From Streptomyces cathayae (lineage in GTDB: Bacteria > Actinomycetota > Actinomycetes > Streptomycetales > Streptomycetaceae), in NCBI RefSeq assembly GCF_029760955.1, contig NZ_CP121682.1, positions 1,426,001-1,490,000 of the forward strand: a stretch of DNA of 64,000 nt, given 5' to 3'. Under the pieces are notes generated by a model. The model saw only the letters and a list, made by a program, of their open reading frames with translations. It had not been told where the DNA came from and searched no databases. Shown here piece by piece: positions 19,732-28,675 of this stretch (within the stretch, counting starts at the first letter, position 1; the number at the start of each line of letters is the position of its first letter). The position numbers were made by a program, and so were the translations under genes.

Positions 19732-20796
19732 GGGGTGCTCCCTGGGGTGGGGGTCAGGCGGCCGGCCCACGCCCGCCGCGCGTCGGGAATCGGCTGTCTG
19801 CGGCCAGTGCCGAGGCCGGGCAACCAGGGACCATCCTGTGGCACCCCCGGCAAGACTGCCCGGCGACCGGGTCCGCGTCCGATACGGCCAAGACCGGCCG
19901 GGACGCCTCAGGCCTGCCGCCGGCCACCCCGGTGGGGCCCACGGCACCAGGCGGAAAAGACCTTCCGGGGCGGCCCGACCCCCGGGTGGGCGCCGTGGTG
20001 AAGGCAGCGTGGGCCGAACGGGTGAGGGCGGCGGAGGTGCTGTGTCGAAAATCCTGATCACGCGTTGGTCCGGGCGTGAATCCTCGCGTCGATGACGCGG
20101 TGCCCCGTGCGGCACCGCCCGGGCCGACCCGCTCCCGGCCCGATCGCGCCGGCCTGGGCGCCGGTGTCCGGCGGGACGGCAGGCGGGGCCGGGCCGTGAT
20201 GGTCATCGGCTCAGCGGTGCTCGTTGCCGCTGCCGGGGTGCGTGTCCTCGCGGACCGGCTCGCTTGAAAGACTCAGAACCGGGTGGCCGGGACCGACCGG
20301 ACGGTCCGGGCTCGACCGCGGCGGCAGCCGGGATGGATGCGGGGGCGTGCCTGCGTGATCAGCTGGTCGAGGCGATCGTCTCCCTCCGTCGGCAGGCAGC
20401 GGTGATGCTGTCGCACGCTCCCGGCCCTGTCGGTGGAGCCGGTGCCGCCGGGCCGGAGGGCGAGTCGTCACCTGGCCCGCGGCCCTGATCAGAACCCGGG
20501 CGGCTTCAGGTCGTTGCCTGCGCTGCTTCCGTGGACGTTCAGGCCCCGGGGCTGTCCGGCACCCGGGGCGAGTCGCTCCAGCCCGACGGAACGCTCAGAC
20601 CGCCCTCACCGCGAGAACGACGCCGCCCGGGGAGCGCTCCACCGGGCTGACCTCGCACAGCGCGGCGAAGCCGGACCGCGTCAGCCGGTCCGGGAGCACG
20701 GTCGTTTTTCCTGCGGCGCTCCTGCGTCCACCGCACGCGGGGGGACGCAGGAGCGTGCCGCCGGGTGCGGTCGAGAATGTCCGAGAATCGTCTCGA
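19732..20796. other. 1-kb gap with only doubtful small ORFs
   Basis: Two short plus frames overlap at 20264-20267 (one ending MVIGSAVLVAAAGVRVLADR, the next containing LRDQLVEAIVSLRRQAAV). They might encode small proteins, but neither has a clear RBS. A minus frame ending near 20595 (LPDRLTRSGFAALCEVSPVE) looks like the tail of a lost gene. I would not annotate any of them as real without more data. Confidence 0.35.
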
Positions 20797-22719
20797 TCAT
20801 GTGAACCACGTGCTCGCACGAGCGTGCGACGACGTCCTGCGAGCCCCGTCCGGCGCCGGGTCGGCCGGTCCGGGCAGCCCGCCGGGACCGGCTTCGGGGA
20901 CCGGGCACTCGGGGGCCGAGTCGGTGCTCTCGCCGAGGAAGCCGCCCGACTGGTGCTGCCACAGTTTGGCGTAGGCGCCGTTCGCCGCGAGCAGTTCCTC
21001 GTGGGCGCCCTGTTCGACGACGCGTCCGCGGTCGAGGACGACGAGACGGTCCATTCCGGCGACGGTGCTCAGACGGTGGGCGACCACGAGGGCCGTACGT
21101 CCGTCCATCAGCCGCCACAGGGCGTCCTGGACGAGGAGTTCGCTCTCCGAGTCCAGCGCGCTGGTCGCCTCGTCGAGCAGCAGGATCGGGGCGTCGCGCA
21201 GGATGGCCCGGGCGAGGGCGACGCGCTGTCGCTGGCCGCCCGAGAGTTTGACTCCCCGCTCGCCCACCAGGGTGGCGAAGCCGTCGGGGAGTTGTTCGGC
21301 GAACTCCGTGACGTGCGCGGCCTCGGCCGCCGCGCGGACCTCCGCATCGGTGGCGCCGGGCCGGGCGAAGGCGATGTTGTCCCGCAGGCTGCGGTGGAAC
21401 ATCGCGGGTTCCTGCGGAACGTAGGCGATCAGTGAGCGCAGGTCGCTCTGGCGCAGCCGGCTGATGTCCTGTCCGCCGATCAGGATGCGGCCGTCGTCGA
21501 TGTCCGACATCCGCAGCAGCAGCCGGGTGAGTGTGGTCTTGCCGCCGCCGGACCTGCCGACCAGACCGATCCGTGCGCCTGCGGGCACGTCCAGGTCGAG
21601 ACCCTCGAAGATCGGCTTCGCACCCGTGTGGGCGAAGGTCACCGCCTCGAAGCGGACGCCGGTGTCCCGCAGTGCGAGCGGTTCGGGTTCGGCCGGGTCG
21701 AGCACGGTGGGCGGGTCCAGCAGCAACTCCGTGAACTGCGCGGCCTCGGTCATCGAGCTCTCCAGCCGCCGGTAGATCTGGTTGAACTCGAACATGATCT
21801 GGGTCGCGTTGGAGTAGTAGGTGAAGGCGACGACGATCTCCTCCACTCCCTGGCCCGGACCGCCGAAGGCGACGGCGACCAACAGGCCCAGCACGTTGGT
21901 CAGCACGGACAGGGGGGCGATCAGGGTGTCGACGCGCAGATTGCCGTAGTCCCACGACGTCAGCGTCAGGCGCCGGGAGTCCGCGACCCGGCTGCGGTGT
22001 TCGTCGGCCTCCCGCCGCTCGGCGGCGAACGCCCGGATGGTCTCCATGTTCATGAGGCTGTCGGCGACGTGGCCGGAGACCCGGGCGATCGCGGCCTCAC
22101 GGTCGTTGACGAGCCTCTGCCGGCGGCGGATCAGCGGTGTCGCGGCCACCACGGTCAGCGCGATCATCACCAGGAGGCCGACGACGAGCATCGGTTCGTA
22201 GCTCCACAGCACCACGGCGCCGAACACCAGGGGGACGAGACTGCCCACGATCCGGTACGTCAGCGTGTCGACGAAGTCCTCGAAGCGCTTGCCGTAGCTG
22301 AGCACCCGTTTGGTCAGGGAGCCGGCGAAGTTGTCGTGGAAGAACGCGGCGTCCTTGGCGAGGAGTTCGTCCATGCCGCTCACGTACAGGTGCTCCATGC
22401 CGAGGGCGTCCACGCGGTTCAGGCAGTGCTGCCCGACCCGCCACACGGCCTCGGCGAGCAGCAGCGTCACGCCGAAGCCCAGCACGTACGGCAGCGCCGA
22501 GGCGAGGGTGAGACCGCCGTCGCCGGCGGCCTGTCCCGCCAGTTTGGCGATCAGCAGGGGGGCGACGTAGCGGATGCCGATGTTGCCCACGGCCGGCAGC
22601 AGCAGCGCGGGCAGCGCCAGCAGTCGTAGTCGCAGCAGTTCCCGGCCGTAGCGGCGCAGGGCCAGGACGACCGCGCTCCTGCCCGGCGCCGGCCCTCGCG
22701 TATCTGTTGTCCCCATCAC
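20797..22719 (-). CDS. ABC exporter half-transporter (fused permease and ATPase)
   Basis: A 640-residue ABCB-type exporter subunit working as a dimer. About six transmembrane helices fill residues 25-300. The ATPase follows with Walker A GRSGGGKTT near 388, signature LSGGQRQR near 492, Walker B ILLLDEAT near 512 and the H-loop AHRLS. The C-terminal 50 residues are proline-rich and unstructured. It is the last gene on the strand of the exopolysaccharide cluster, 148 bp after the GH114 gene, so it may export a product or be an unrelated neighbour. The start is MMG at 22719 or the next ATG. Confidence 0.92.
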   Translation of the reverse strand: MMGTTDTRGPAPGRSAVVLALRRYGRELLRLRLLALPALLLPAVGNIGIRYVAPLLIAKLAGQAAGDGGLTLASALPYVLGFGVTLLLAEAVWRVGQHCLNRVDALGMEHLYVSGMDELLAKDAAFFHDNFAGSLTKRVLSYGKRFEDFVDTLTYRIVGSLVPLVFGAVVLWSYEPMLVVGLLVMIALTVVAATPLIRRRQRLVNDREAAIARVSGHVADSLMNMETIRAFAAERREADEHRSRVADSRRLTLTSWDYGNLRVDTLIAPLSVLTNVLGLLVAVAFGGPGQGVEEIVVAFTYYSNATQIMFEFNQIYRRLESSMTEAAQFTELLLDPPTVLDPAEPEPLALRDTGVRFEAVTFAHTGAKPIFEGLDLDVPAGARIGLVGRSGGGKTTLTRLLLRMSDIDDGRILIGGQDISRLRQSDLRSLIAYVPQEPAMFHRSLRDNIAFARPGATDAEVRAAAEAAHVTEFAEQLPDGFATLVGERGVKLSGGQRQRVALARAILRDAPILLLDEATSALDSESELLVQDALWRLMDGRTALVVAHRLSTVAGMDRLVVLDRGRVVEQGAHEELLAANGAYAKLWQHQSGGFLGESTDSAPECPVPEAGPGGLPGPADPAPDGARRTSSHARASTWFT

Positions 22720-22867
22720 ACTCCCGGAGGTTCGGAAGTCGGAAGTTTCCCGTCAGGGGAGGCTCCCGGTCCAGGCATTTACCGCGGACCGGTGAGAACC
22801 GGACACCTCTGCGCCGCGTTCGGCGTACGCGGCGCAGCGGTGTCCGGGGGTCAGCGGTGTCCGGGGG

Positions 22868-23749
22868 TCAGCACGGGTCCCGCCAGACCCCCAGTTCCAG
22901 CTTCTTGCGCATGGACGACAGTTTCAGTTCGCGGGACTCGGCACAGAATTCACCGGTCGGCTCCGCGTACTCCACGTGGAAGACCGCCTTGCCCGCCTCG
23001 ATGAACGGAGTGAGTTCGGCGCACTCGCCGTACTGCGCGCACTCCTCGTTGACGGCGAAGTCGAAGTCGTCCACGAGCTGCGGGATCTGCGGCAGGTCGT
23101 TCTTGAGGCCCACCGACAGACCGCGTGCGTGCGCGATGTCCGCGATCATGCGGTTGTAGCGGAGCTGGTCGGCGGCGGTGAGCGGGAACCCGGTGTCGTT
23201 GCCGTAGCCCTCCATCAGGTCCGGCTCCACCGCGTCGAAGCCCTTGTCCCGGCACATGTCGAACCGTCGCTCCATGATCGGCTTCAGTACGGGGATCCGG
23301 CGGATGTCCAGCCAGCGCTCGCCCTCCCAGCCGTTGTTCCTGCCGAGGACGGAGCGCGGGAATTCGTCCCGGTCGGGCCGGAAGTCCTCCCAGGCGCCGA
23401 CGTTGACGTAGCAGATCACCTTGCGGCCGTCGCGGTGGAGGCGGGCCACGTCCGCGGCGGTGTTCTCGAAGCCGTCGATGTCGTAGACGGGCACCTCGAC
23501 CGACGGGTCGGCCCTGCCGTCGAGCTGCCACTGCCAGGCGAGCCCGGGGCGCGGGCGCCAGCGTTCCCCGCCGGGGGCGGGGGAGGTCCCGGTCGGGGCC
23601 TCCGGTGAGGTGCGGGGCGGGGCGGAGCACCCGGTCAGGGCCGTGACGGCCAGCACGAGCAGCACGACCGACGCGATCAGCACGGGCGGCGCGGTCGACG
23701 CGGCCGGCACCCTCGGCGCGGGCGTGTGGGGCGGAGGCTTCCCGGTCAT
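22868..23749 (-). CDS. GH114 endo-alpha-1,4-galactosaminidase-type lipoprotein (Ega3/PelA hydrolase-like)
   Basis: A 293-residue lipoprotein. Residues 22-41 form a signal helix ending in the lipobox LTGC, so Cys41 would be lipidated. The mature part is a TIM-barrel GH114 domain: VPVYDIDGFENTA, KVICYVNVGAWEDFRPDRDE, GFDAVEPDLMEGYGNDTGF (Asp177 and Glu180), SVGLKNDLPQ and FAVNEECAQYGEC. GH114 enzymes such as fungal Ega3 and the PelA hydrolase module cut alpha-1,4-linked galactosamine polymers. The ATG overlaps the stop of the spherulin-4 gene (ATGA), so translation is coupled. It probably trims or releases the polymer at the membrane surface. Confidence 0.88.
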   Translation of the reverse strand: MTGKPPPHTPAPRVPAASTAPPVLIASVVLLVLAVTALTGCSAPPRTSPEAPTGTSPAPGGERWRPRPGLAWQWQLDGRADPSVEVPVYDIDGFENTAADVARLHRDGRKVICYVNVGAWEDFRPDRDEFPRSVLGRNNGWEGERWLDIRRIPVLKPIMERRFDMCRDKGFDAVEPDLMEGYGNDTGFPLTAADQLRYNRMIADIAHARGLSVGLKNDLPQIPQLVDDFDFAVNEECAQYGECAELTPFIEAGKAVFHVEYAEPTGEFCAESRELKLSSMRKKLELGVWRDPC

Positions 23750-24420
23750 GCTCGTCCCTCGGTTTCGGCCACGGTCAGGGCAGGGGTCAACTCGGCCCAT
23801 GGGTTGGGCAGTTCGCCCGTCACGGGGCAGCAGACCCCGGCGCCGCGGTCCTGTGCGGTGCGTACGGCCAAGGGTACGAGTGCCTCGGGCACGCCGTAGA
23901 CGAGGTGGCAGATCCGTTCCGGTGGGTGCGGCTTCGTCCGGGCGGGGCGGCTGAACGCGGCGGCGTAGGTGGACCAGTGTCCTTCGAAGGTGACGGTCAG
24001 GTCGGCGAGGCGGACGTAGCCGGGCGCCGGGTCCACTCCGGGGTTGAGCACGACGGTCCGCGCGCCGGCCCCGCGCAGGGACCGGACCAGCCTGCGGCAG
24101 CCCGGCAGGCCGTCCGGCCCCGCGCTCACCCGGTCCAGGAAGCAGCCGTCGACCGCGTACCACTCCCGGTGCCGGCGCGCGTCGGCGGTGACCGCGGACG
24201 GGTCCCGCGCGCCGTAGTCGGTGTCGACGTAGCCGAGCAGCCGGGCTCCGGCCGCCCGCAGCGCCTCCGCGACCGCCGTGAACGCCTGGTCCGGCCCGGT
24301 CCCGGGGCCGTTCGCGGGGTTGAGCACGACGGAGTGGGTGCGGTCGGCTGCCGTGATCAGCCGGTGCCAGGCACCCGGGTCCTCGGCCGGGTGGACGTAC
24401 AGGGGGATCAGCAGGCTCAC
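23746..24420 (-). CDS. Spherulin-4 family (GH135/Sph3-like) hydrolase with altered active-site pair
   Basis: About 224 residues from a GTG at 24420 that overlaps the upstream epimerase stop (GTGA). Family landmarks are LLIPLYVHPAEDPGAWH, SVVLNPANGPG, GARLLGYVDTDYGAR, LNPGVDPAPGYVRLAD and VTFEGHWSTY. Fungal Sph3, a GH135 enzyme, hydrolyses N-acetylgalactosamine-rich stretches of galactosaminogalactan with an Asp-Glu pair plus a later Glu. Here the pair reads FLDRV: Asp96 is kept but the Glu is Arg97; the later Glu146 (FEG) is present. No signal peptide is visible, unlike Sph3. Activity may be lost or altered. Confidence 0.75.
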   Translation of the reverse strand: MSLLIPLYVHPAEDPGAWHRLITAADRTHSVVLNPANGPGTGPDQAFTAVAEALRAAGARLLGYVDTDYGARDPSAVTADARRHREWYAVDGCFLDRVSAGPDGLPGCRRLVRSLRGAGARTVVLNPGVDPAPGYVRLADLTVTFEGHWSTYAAAFSRPARTKPHPPERICHLVYGVPEALVPLAVRTAQDRGAGVCCPVTGELPNPWAELTPALTVAETEGRA

Positions 24421-25367
24421 GGCGTACGGCCGCCTTCCGCGCCGGCGTCCGCCCACAGCGCGGCCAGTGACTCCTCGAGGGGGTACGAGGGACGCCAGTC
24501 GAGTGCCTCGCCCGCCGCCGTGATGTCGGAGCACTGCCAGGACACCGCCGCCGAGCGGGCCGATCCGCCCGTGGCCCCCGTGGCCCCTGCGGCCTCCTCG
24601 ATTCGTCCCCCGAAACCGGCCCGGCGGGCCAGCAGGTGCACCAGGTCGCGCACCCGGACCGCCTCGCCGCCGCCGATGTTGAGCACGGGCGGGAGCGGCC
24701 CGGCCGCCAAGGCGGCGAGCACCGCCGCACGTGCGACATCGCGTGCGTCGACGAAGTCGCGGTACGCGGACAGGTCACCGAGCCGCAGTACCGCCCCTGT
24801 TCCTGCCTCCGGCTCGGCCGCGCCGGTCTCGCGCAGCAGGGCGGCGACCCTGCCGGGCAGCCCGGTGGGCGGCGCGCCCGGTCCCACCGGATTGCCCACC
24901 CGCAGCACCACCGCGTCCAGGCCGGAGGCCGTCACCACCGCCGTGCCCGCGAGTTTGGTCGCGCCGTACGGTCCGAGCGGGCGGGTCGCCGCCGTCTCCG
25001 TCACCTTGGTGCCCTGTTCCCCCGGGCCGTACTCGGCGGCCGACCCCAGGTGCACCAGGCGTGCCCGGGGAGCGGCCTGCCGCAGTGCCGCACACAGGAC
25101 GGCGGGGCCGCGGGTGTTGACCTCGGCCAGGGTGACCGCGTCCCCGGCGGTCGCGCCCGCGCAGTTGATCACGGCGTCGGGCGCCGCCTCCGCCAGGGTC
25201 TTGGCGAGCCGGTCGGGGGAGTCGGTGGCCAGGTCGACGCGCAGACCCGCGCCGGCCCCCGCGGTCGAACGGCCGGCCTCGGGCAGCTGGGTGTCCGGCA
25301 GGCCGCGCAGGTGGGCGACGACATGACGGCCCAGGTAACCGGTGCGGCCCAGGACGAGAACGCGCAT
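24417..25367 (-). CDS. NAD-dependent epimerase/dehydratase (sugar-nucleotide type)
   Basis: A 316-residue extended SDR. It shows the nucleotide-binding GRTGYLGRH (residues 7-15), the serine of HLGSAAEYG and the catalytic Tyr134-Lys138 (YGATK). Such enzymes epimerise or reduce UDP/dTDP-sugars. It starts 6 nt after the nucleotidyltransferase stop and overlaps the spherulin-4 gene, so it belongs to the coupled core of the polysaccharide cluster and probably makes one of its sugar donors; which epimer is unknown. Confidence 0.85.
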   Translation of the reverse strand: MRVLVLGRTGYLGRHVVAHLRGLPDTQLPEAGRSTAGAGAGLRVDLATDSPDRLAKTLAEAAPDAVINCAGATAGDAVTLAEVNTRGPAVLCAALRQAAPRARLVHLGSAAEYGPGEQGTKVTETAATRPLGPYGATKLAGTAVVTASGLDAVVLRVGNPVGPGAPPTGLPGRVAALLRETGAAEPEAGTGAVLRLGDLSAYRDFVDARDVARAAVLAALAAGPLPPVLNIGGGEAVRVRDLVHLLARRAGFGGRIEEAAGATGATGGSARSAAVSWQCSDITAAGEALDWRPSYPLEESLAALWADAGAEGGRTP

Positions 25368-25373
25368 GGCTGC

Positions 25374-26087
25374 TCAGGCCCCCTTGAGCAGCATGGACTT
25401 GCGGGTGGTGAACTCCGCGTTGGCCCGGTCGTAGTCGTCCGGGCGTCCGATGTCCAGCCAGTATCCGTCGAACTCGTAGGCGTGCGGCGGGTGCTGGGCG
25501 GCGAGGAGGTCCAGGACGAGTTCGTCGAAGCCCAGCGGGAGGCCGGGCGTGTAGCCCTCGAGCGTCGAGCGGGACAGCCCGTAGACGCCCATGGAGACGC
25601 GGTAGTCCATGCTGGGCTTCTCCGTGAAGGCGACGACCTGGCTCGCCCGGGTGGTCAGCACGCCGAAGTCGATGCGGACCTTGCGGGCGTAGGTCGCGAT
25701 GGTCAGCGGAGCACCGGATTCCCGGTGCCGGTTCAGGACGTCGGCGTAGTCGAGGTCGGTCAGGACGTCGCCGTTCATCACCAGGAAGGTCTCGGGCAGC
25801 CGCTCGCGCAACGAGAGCAGGGGGCCCATCGTGCCCAGCGGGTTCTCCTCGGTGGCGTAGTCGATCTCCATGCCCCACTGGGAGCCGTCGCCGACGTAGG
25901 CGCGGATGATCTCGCCGAGGTGGCCGATGGCGATGGTGCAGTGGGTGAAGCCGGACGTGGCGAGCTGGCGCAGCACGATCTCCAGGATGGCGTGCTGGTC
26001 GCCGATGGGGACGAGCGGCTTGGGGAGGGCTGTGGTGTAGGGCCGCAGCCGGACGCCCTTGCCTCCGGCCAGTATCACTGCGTGCAT
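25374..26087 (-). CDS. Sugar-1-phosphate nucleotidyltransferase
   Basis: A 237-residue enzyme of the RfbA/GlmU-N type. It shows the signature ILAGGKGVRLRPYT near the start, the metal site GDVLTDLDY and late residues FDGYWLDIGRPDDY typical of short mannose/glucose-1-phosphate nucleotidyltransferases. It would activate a sugar-1-phosphate to an NDP-sugar for the cluster. GAAGGAG lies 8 nt before the ATG at 26087; the longer upstream frame lacks a better RBS. Confidence 0.88.
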   Translation of the reverse strand: MHAVILAGGKGVRLRPYTTALPKPLVPIGDQHAILEIVLRQLATSGFTHCTIAIGHLGEIIRAYVGDGSQWGMEIDYATEENPLGTMGPLLSLRERLPETFLVMNGDVLTDLDYADVLNRHRESGAPLTIATYARKVRIDFGVLTTRASQVVAFTEKPSMDYRVSMGVYGLSRSTLEGYTPGLPLGFDELVLDLLAAQHPPHAYEFDGYWLDIGRPDDYDRANAEFTTRKSMLLKGA

Positions 26088-26175
26088 GGGGCTTCTCCTT
26101 CGGATCCTTCGTGTTCCCGGGGACGTGCCGGACACCGGCCGGGTGGTGCGGGCCGGGTGGTGCGGGCCGGACGGG

Positions 26176-27177
26176 TCAGATGTTGTAGATGCCGGTCTTG
26201 TAGCGGGCCAGGTGGGCCGGGTCGCGGAAGAACTCCACGGTCCGGGCGAGCCCCTGCTCCAGCGTGTGGGCGGGCTTCCAGCCGGTGGCGGCGGCGAGCC
26301 GGGTGGCGTCGGCGACCAGGCGCATCACCTCGGAGTTGGCGGGCCGCAGCCGTGCCGTGTCCTCCCGCACGTCGAGGGCACTGTCCATGACCTTGCCGAT
26401 CAGCGCGACGAGGTCGCCGACCGAGATCTCCCCGCCGGTCCCGGCGTTGAAGGTGCGGCCCACGACCTGCTCGGCGGGTGCGGTGCCGACGGCGAGGAAG
26501 GCCTGCGCCGTGTCCTTCACGTAGGTGAAGTCCCGCGTGGGCCGCAGGTCGCCGAGGGTGATGGTGCGTTCCCCCGCCGCGACCTGGCCGATGACGGTGG
26601 GGATCACCGCGCGCATCGACTGGCGCGGGCCGAAGGTGTTGAACGGCCGCAGCGTCACCACCGGCGTGTCGAAGCTCGCGTGGTAGCTGTCGGCCAGCCG
26701 GTCCCCGCCCGCCTTCGAAGCGGCGTACGGGGACTGGGTGTTGATGGGGTGGTCCTCGGTGATCGGCACGGTCCGCGCGGTGCCGTAGGTCTCGCTCGTG
26801 GAGGTGTGCACCAGCCTCGGTGTGCCCAACTGGCGTACCGCTTCGAGCACGTTGAGGGTGCCGGTGACATTGGTGTCCACGTAACTGTGCGGCGCCCGGT
26901 ACGAGTACGGGATCGCGATGAGCGCGGCCAGGTGGTAGGCGCTGTCGGCCCCTTCGAGCAGTCCGCGTACCGATCCGGGGTCCCGGACGTCGCCGAGGAC
27001 GATCTCCACCTGGTCCAGGACGTCCGGGGACAGGGTCTCCAGCCATCCGTAGGAGGAGAAGGAGTTGTACTGGGCCATGGCCCGGACGCGGTGTCCGGCG
27101 GCGACGAGCGCTTCGGTGAGGTGGGAGCCGATGAAGCCTTCGGCCCCGGTGACGGCGGCGAGCGGTGCGGAGGTCAA
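26176..27177 (-). CDS. LegB-like NAD-dependent 4,6-dehydratase (extended SDR)
   Basis: A 333-residue SDR. Cofactor motif GAEGFIGSHL (11-20), the S-T-S triad region HTSTSETYGTA (126-128) and catalytic Tyr151-Lys155 (YAASK) are intact. The wording RAMAQYNSFSSYGWLE, HLAALIAIPYSY and RPFNTFGPRQSMRAVIPTVI agrees closely with LegB-type UDP-N-acetylhexosamine 4,6-dehydratases or epimerases. In this setting it would shape an N-acetylhexosamine donor. It lies 88 bp from each neighbour, on the same strand. Confidence 0.88.
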   Translation of the reverse strand: MTSAPLAAVTGAEGFIGSHLTEALVAAGHRVRAMAQYNSFSSYGWLETLSPDVLDQVEIVLGDVRDPGSVRGLLEGADSAYHLAALIAIPYSYRAPHSYVDTNVTGTLNVLEAVRQLGTPRLVHTSTSETYGTARTVPITEDHPINTQSPYAASKAGGDRLADSYHASFDTPVVTLRPFNTFGPRQSMRAVIPTVIGQVAAGERTITLGDLRPTRDFTYVKDTAQAFLAVGTAPAEQVVGRTFNAGTGGEISVGDLVALIGKVMDSALDVREDTARLRPANSEVMRLVADATRLAAATGWKPAHTLEQGLARTVEFFRDPAHLARYKTGIYNI

Positions 27178-27265
27178 CGCAGGTGTCCTTCCGGTTGCTT
27201 GAACGGGTGCGGTGCGACGGTGCGGTACGGGTCGCGGGTGGTGGTGATGTCGTGCGCGCGGGCGG

Positions 27266-28675
27266 TCAGGCGTGTACCGCCGGCCGGCCGAGCAGCCACA
27301 GCACGCACACCGACAGGCACAGGGCCGCGGCGGCGCAGCACAGCGGCAGGGCGGCCGGGCCCGGTGGCAGGCGCAGCAGGGTGACCAGGGCGGCGCAGCC
27401 CGCGGCGGTCAGGCAGATCAGGGCGGGGGGCCAGGCGATGCCGAACGCCTGGAGCAGCAGGGCGGTCCACAGTGTCGCGGCGAGGAGCAGCAGGGCGGCG
27501 GGGTCGGCTCCGGTGAGGAGGGCCGCGGGCGTCAGCGGCAGGAGGTGGGCGAGCAGGCAGAGAGCGAGCAGGCCGGCCGACCGCAGGAGGAAGGCGGTGG
27601 GCGTCGCGGTCGCCCGCAGCGCCGCGACCGACCGGCCGCGGTAGCGGTACAGCAGCCACTCGGCCGGTCCCATGCTCACGGTCAGCACGATCACGGCGTA
27701 CGGATGCTGTCGGCCCTCCAGCAGGACCAGGGACGCCGCGGCGAGGCCGAAGAGTCCGTAGGGCAGGGAGGCCCGCAGCGGTGGCCGGCGCGCGCCGGGG
27801 ACGGGCGGGGTGCCGAGCACGCCCCGGAGCACCCGGCCGGTGGTGGCGAGCGTGGCCGCCAGCGCCAGCAGGGGCAGACCGAGCCTCGGCACGGGGCCGG
27901 GCTCCCGCCACGGCAGCAACGCGGCGCCGGCGATCAGCGGTGTCAGGGCCGCCAGCAGCAGCCGTTCCCGGGCGAGGACCAGCAGCACCGAGGCGGCGGC
28001 CAGGTACAGCGACTGTGCGGCGGCGGCCAGGACGACCGGTCCGCCGCCGGCCACCACGGCCGCGGTCGCCGTGGCCAGGGCCGCGCCGAGGACGGCTCCG
28101 GTCAGCAGGGTGCGGCCCGCCTCGTGGCGCCCCGTCGCCAGGCGCAGGTGGGCGCGGTGCCCCAGGGCCTGGCCCCAGGCCCAGGAGACGACGCCGGCCG
28201 CGATGAGGGCGGGCGCGTGCCGTGCCGCCTGCCCCAGCGGTGCGACGAGCAGGTAGGCGAGGCCGGGCAGGGCGAACAGCACGCCGCGCAGCAGGCAGCG
28301 CACGGTGTCGGGACGCCAGGGGTCGGGGGCGGGGGCGAGGTCGGGGAACGTCCTGGGGACGCGCTCGTACAGGGCGGAGGCCAAGGAGAACAGGTTCGGA
28401 TGGCCGTACCGCCGCCGGATCACGTCCGTGGGCAGTCCTTCCGCCTCCAGCAGCGCGGCCACCTCGTAGGGGTGCACGGCGGGGCCGATGCGGTCGGCCA
28501 GGTCGGCGGCCAGCCGGTCCACCTCCTCCTGGTCCGGCACGGGCCGCGGTAATCGCATGGTGAGGGTGGTGTCGTCGGCCGGGAGGGCCCGCGGCGGCCG
28601 GAGTACGGCGGGCGGCCGGAGGGCGAGGGTGTCCTGTTCGGCCCCGCCCGGTTCCAGTGCCATGGGGCCGCTCAT
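27266..28675 (-). CDS. Polytopic (about 12 TM) membrane protein of the polysaccharide cluster
   Basis: A 469-residue protein. The first ~110 residues are soluble (DQEEVDRLAADLADRIGPAV, then VIRRRYGHPNLFSLASALYE). About twelve hydrophobic helices follow, the last being LCCAAAALCLSVCVLWLLG. The start ATG overlaps the stop of the PelF-like gene (ATGA), so the two proteins are made together. Pel systems pair PelF with the 12-TM flippase PelG; this protein has the same topology count and partner but I cannot see PelG motifs. A role in moving the polymer across the membrane is inference. Confidence 0.65.
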   Translation of the reverse strand: MSGPMALEPGGAEQDTLALRPPAVLRPPRALPADDTTLTMRLPRPVPDQEEVDRLAADLADRIGPAVHPYEVAALLEAEGLPTDVIRRRYGHPNLFSLASALYERVPRTFPDLAPAPDPWRPDTVRCLLRGVLFALPGLAYLLVAPLGQAARHAPALIAAGVVSWAWGQALGHRAHLRLATGRHEAGRTLLTGAVLGAALATATAAVVAGGGPVVLAAAAQSLYLAAASVLLVLARERLLLAALTPLIAGAALLPWREPGPVPRLGLPLLALAATLATTGRVLRGVLGTPPVPGARRPPLRASLPYGLFGLAAASLVLLEGRQHPYAVIVLTVSMGPAEWLLYRYRGRSVAALRATATPTAFLLRSAGLLALCLLAHLLPLTPAALLTGADPAALLLLAATLWTALLLQAFGIAWPPALICLTAAGCAALVTLLRLPPGPAALPLCCAAAALCLSVCVLWLLGRPAVHA

